Of a DNA stretch of 64,000 nt, positions 62,159-64,000 are shown piece after piece. Within the stretch, counting starts at the first letter, position 1. Each line of letters starts with the position of its first letter. Under the pieces are notes generated by a model. That model was not told the DNA's origin. It searched no databases and worked only from the letters and a program-made list of their open reading frames with translations. Made by a program: the position numbers and the translations under genes. The stretch spans positions 10,574,442 to 10,638,441 of the forward strand of contig JACDQD010000008.1 in NCBI GenBank assembly GCA_019843655.1, read 5' to 3'. Source of the stretch: Lethocerus indicus (taxonomy: Eukaryota > Arthropoda > Insecta > Hemiptera > Belostomatidae).

Positions 62159-64000
62159 GTGAGTACCTTCCACATTATCTATTCTCACTGTTCCTCTTTT
62201 TTCATTCTTTGTTGTTGATGAATTGGAACGCATTAGAATATGTAGATTGGGTATAATAATATAATATGTAAGCGCATGTTTTATTAGGACATACATAAAT
62301 CATCGACTTCAAACTGTTGTCATAAATTTTAGTTCCAGATTTAATCCGGTTAATGTTTCGATTAGAAATATGGAAAATTAATGAAAAAAACATTGCGCAT
62401 AATGGTAAAATAAGAATTTGTTTGTATTTGTCTGTTACGTTCAAAGCGGTATTATAAAAAATTTCATTCGGCCAACACCAAAGAATACATTATTTAAGAA
62501 ATCCGGACCGAAAAATATTTATATTTTAGAATGTTTGATATCCCAGTAATATAATTCATGTTTTATTATTACGACAGCGATCTGCTGTTTGCCAATTATA
62601 TTTTCCCTCTTCGTTCCCACGTCCTTACCCACTGTACAGAAACCATTATTTACGGGAGTCTTGTTGAGTTTATATCATCACTCTTGCGGTCTTCTGTCTC
62701 CATTCGCCTAATTCATCTTAAGCCGGACCGGATTCACCATTTCCTCATTGCCGGTAGCAGTGCGGTACTTACGCCTCTCGAGCATCCTGTTAGCATTATT
62801 CCTCCTGCACTGTTCCTGCCCTGACGTTATAAGAGAATATGCTGCAACTTATTGTATTACTAACAATCGCTCTTGTAGAAATCACGAAATTATACCGAAT
62901 ATTAAGAAAAACTTATCGGGTAGGTGCTATCTATCAGAAATATCTGACTGGTCATTCAACGTTTCCATGCGTTGGCAAAATGTGGAAGGAAACTGGCTTG
63001 AATCACTATCGGACTCACGAAATGTCGATTTCTGTCAAAAGTGTCTGTTTCTTCGGATCGAATGTTGAAATTTCAGCTCATAAGTATAGAAAAGGCAGGA
63101 TTCAGTCTTATTCTTACATAAAATACTTGAGGAGTAGATGTCATCGAATTATTTATTTAAGAAAAATAAAAATATCCGAATATTTCTTCAAATATCGACT
63201 TAAAAATTGCCCCGGCTTGGTGATTAGTATTCTGAAAAATTCTTTGTTACACTCTTGGAAGATGTACTTCCCAGACAGAGTGGCATTATCATTCAAAATA
63301 ATTGCGATTATGTTTGGGTTGACGTTTTAGTACATTTCGGGTCGACAGGAAAATTAACATGAACATAACGTCCATTTAAACCTGAAGAGATCCAACAGGG
63401 GTTCAAAATACTGCATTCGATGATAATATTTAACCTTTAATTGATTACTGCCGATTTCAAGTACTACGTGAATTAAAAGTCACTTACAGTGTACAGCATG
63501 TATTAATGGTTTAATTTAATGTATTAATTTAGGGATCCGAGAGGGTTAAATCGGCAGCCCGCTATATAATTTATTGCTAACAAAAATCCTTGGATTAGAC
63601 TCTGCCAGAATCTCAAACAAGCTGTACGAATGCGTGCGTGTTGTAATATTTGATGATACAAAAGAGGGGTAAAACATCTGATAGGTAAACATCTAAACTG
63701 GTGGGGGTGAATGCCTGACCGTTATAAATAATGATAAATGAGAGAGTGTTAATCTATGTAATTCATCGCGTAGGACGTCCCTTCCGAACACACGCGATTA
63801 ACTCGGCGACCTCTGAACCAACGAGACGGCATAAATAAATGCTTCGGGTACGCTAAAATAAGTATGAACTTGTCCGGGAGGGAGAGAGGGAGAGGGAGAG
63901 ATATGGACGAGTTTTTATTTTCCACCCGTGCGTGTTTTCGTGTCCTCACCGCGCTATCTCCGCAACGCTATCTCTGATCGAGCGGAAGGAAGTTGAAAAT
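62159..64000 (+). other. Start of the next intron of the kinase-like gene, to the window edge
   Basis: It follows the consensus donor GTGAGT at 62159. It is AT-rich and I see no further plus-strand exon. A 163-codon plus-strand frame at 62839-63330 is the longest ATG-initiated frame in the window, but it has AT-driven composition (Lys, Ile, Tyr, Ser) and no domain or splice support. A purine tract lies at 63876-63901. Confidence 0.45.
63876..63901. repeat. Purine (GGGAGA) tract
   Basis: An imperfect run of GGGAG and GAGA units, 26 purines in a row on the plus strand, a GAGA-type simple repeat. GAGA sites can bind GAGA factor in flies. No functional context is visible here. Confidence 0.6.

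Noticed and set aside
62773..62809. Minus-strand 37-base block with a GTAAGT donor
   Set aside because: Too short and antisense inside the kinase-like gene's intron; no partner exon.
62839..63330. 163-codon plus-strand frame, the longest ATG-initiated frame in the window
   Set aside because: It lies in the intron after a consensus donor, has AT-driven amino-acid composition, no recognisable domain and no splice or promoter context. Its length is within chance for this many frames.
1..64000. tRNA, rRNA, CRISPR array, intact transposon or virus-derived gene
   Set aside because: I looked for conserved tRNA T-arm sequence, spaced repeats, terminal inverted repeats with long open frames, and reverse transcriptase or transposase motifs, and found none I could support by eye. 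A repeat-library and tRNA scan would settle this.

Overview
The window looks like nuclear DNA of an arthropod, most likely an insect and perhaps a hemipteran. It is AT-rich, keeps many CpG dinucleotides in patches of a few hundred bases, carries (TA)n microsatellites, and its coding sequence lies in short exons with GT/AG borders inside very long introns. There are no bacterial operons, ribosome binding sites or CRISPR arrays. Nearly all long open frames are chance frames in intronic or intergenic DNA. Genes were therefore read as exons: an open frame bounded by splice sites, with phases that fit the next exon.

Three areas carry coding sequence I trust to different degrees. (1) Left edge, minus strand: a gene with a likely untranslated first exon (4652-4745), a start exon (2995-3092), a serine-rich exon with two possible 3' ends (2080 or 2182 to 2268) and an acidic exon (176-370). 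It runs off the left edge and I do not recognise the product. (2) Right edge, plus strand: two GC-rich coding exons (60919-61263 and 61757-62158), joined in phase 0. They end in an MGNG motif plus leucine-zipper-like heptads that resemble the N-terminus of a cGMP-dependent protein kinase (foraging/PKG type). The cyclic-nucleotide and kinase domains would lie beyond the right edge. Two ATG-free candidate leader exons on the plus strand (11361-11485, and one ending at 13617 below a perfect CRE) could belong to this or another plus-strand gene, but nothing in the sequence links them. (3) Middle, minus strand: weaker single exons (51095-51231, 48923-48996, 22109-22147, 21720-21928, 20192-20418, and a pair at 10.3-10.6 kb). 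Some have compatible phases and may form one or more nested, poorly conserved or decaying genes.

The remaining sequence, well over 90 percent, is intron or intergenic DNA: AT-rich stretches alternating with CpG-rich patches that look like promoters or enhancers, simple repeats, two (TA)n tracts sitting inside inverted repeats, and a family of at least six scattered 25-35 base copies of a motif around TCTAGAYCGGTTTCG that looks like debris of a mobile element. No intact transposon, tRNA, rRNA or other structured RNA gene was recognised. Names are given only where the sequence supports them, and the kinase call is itself an inference.
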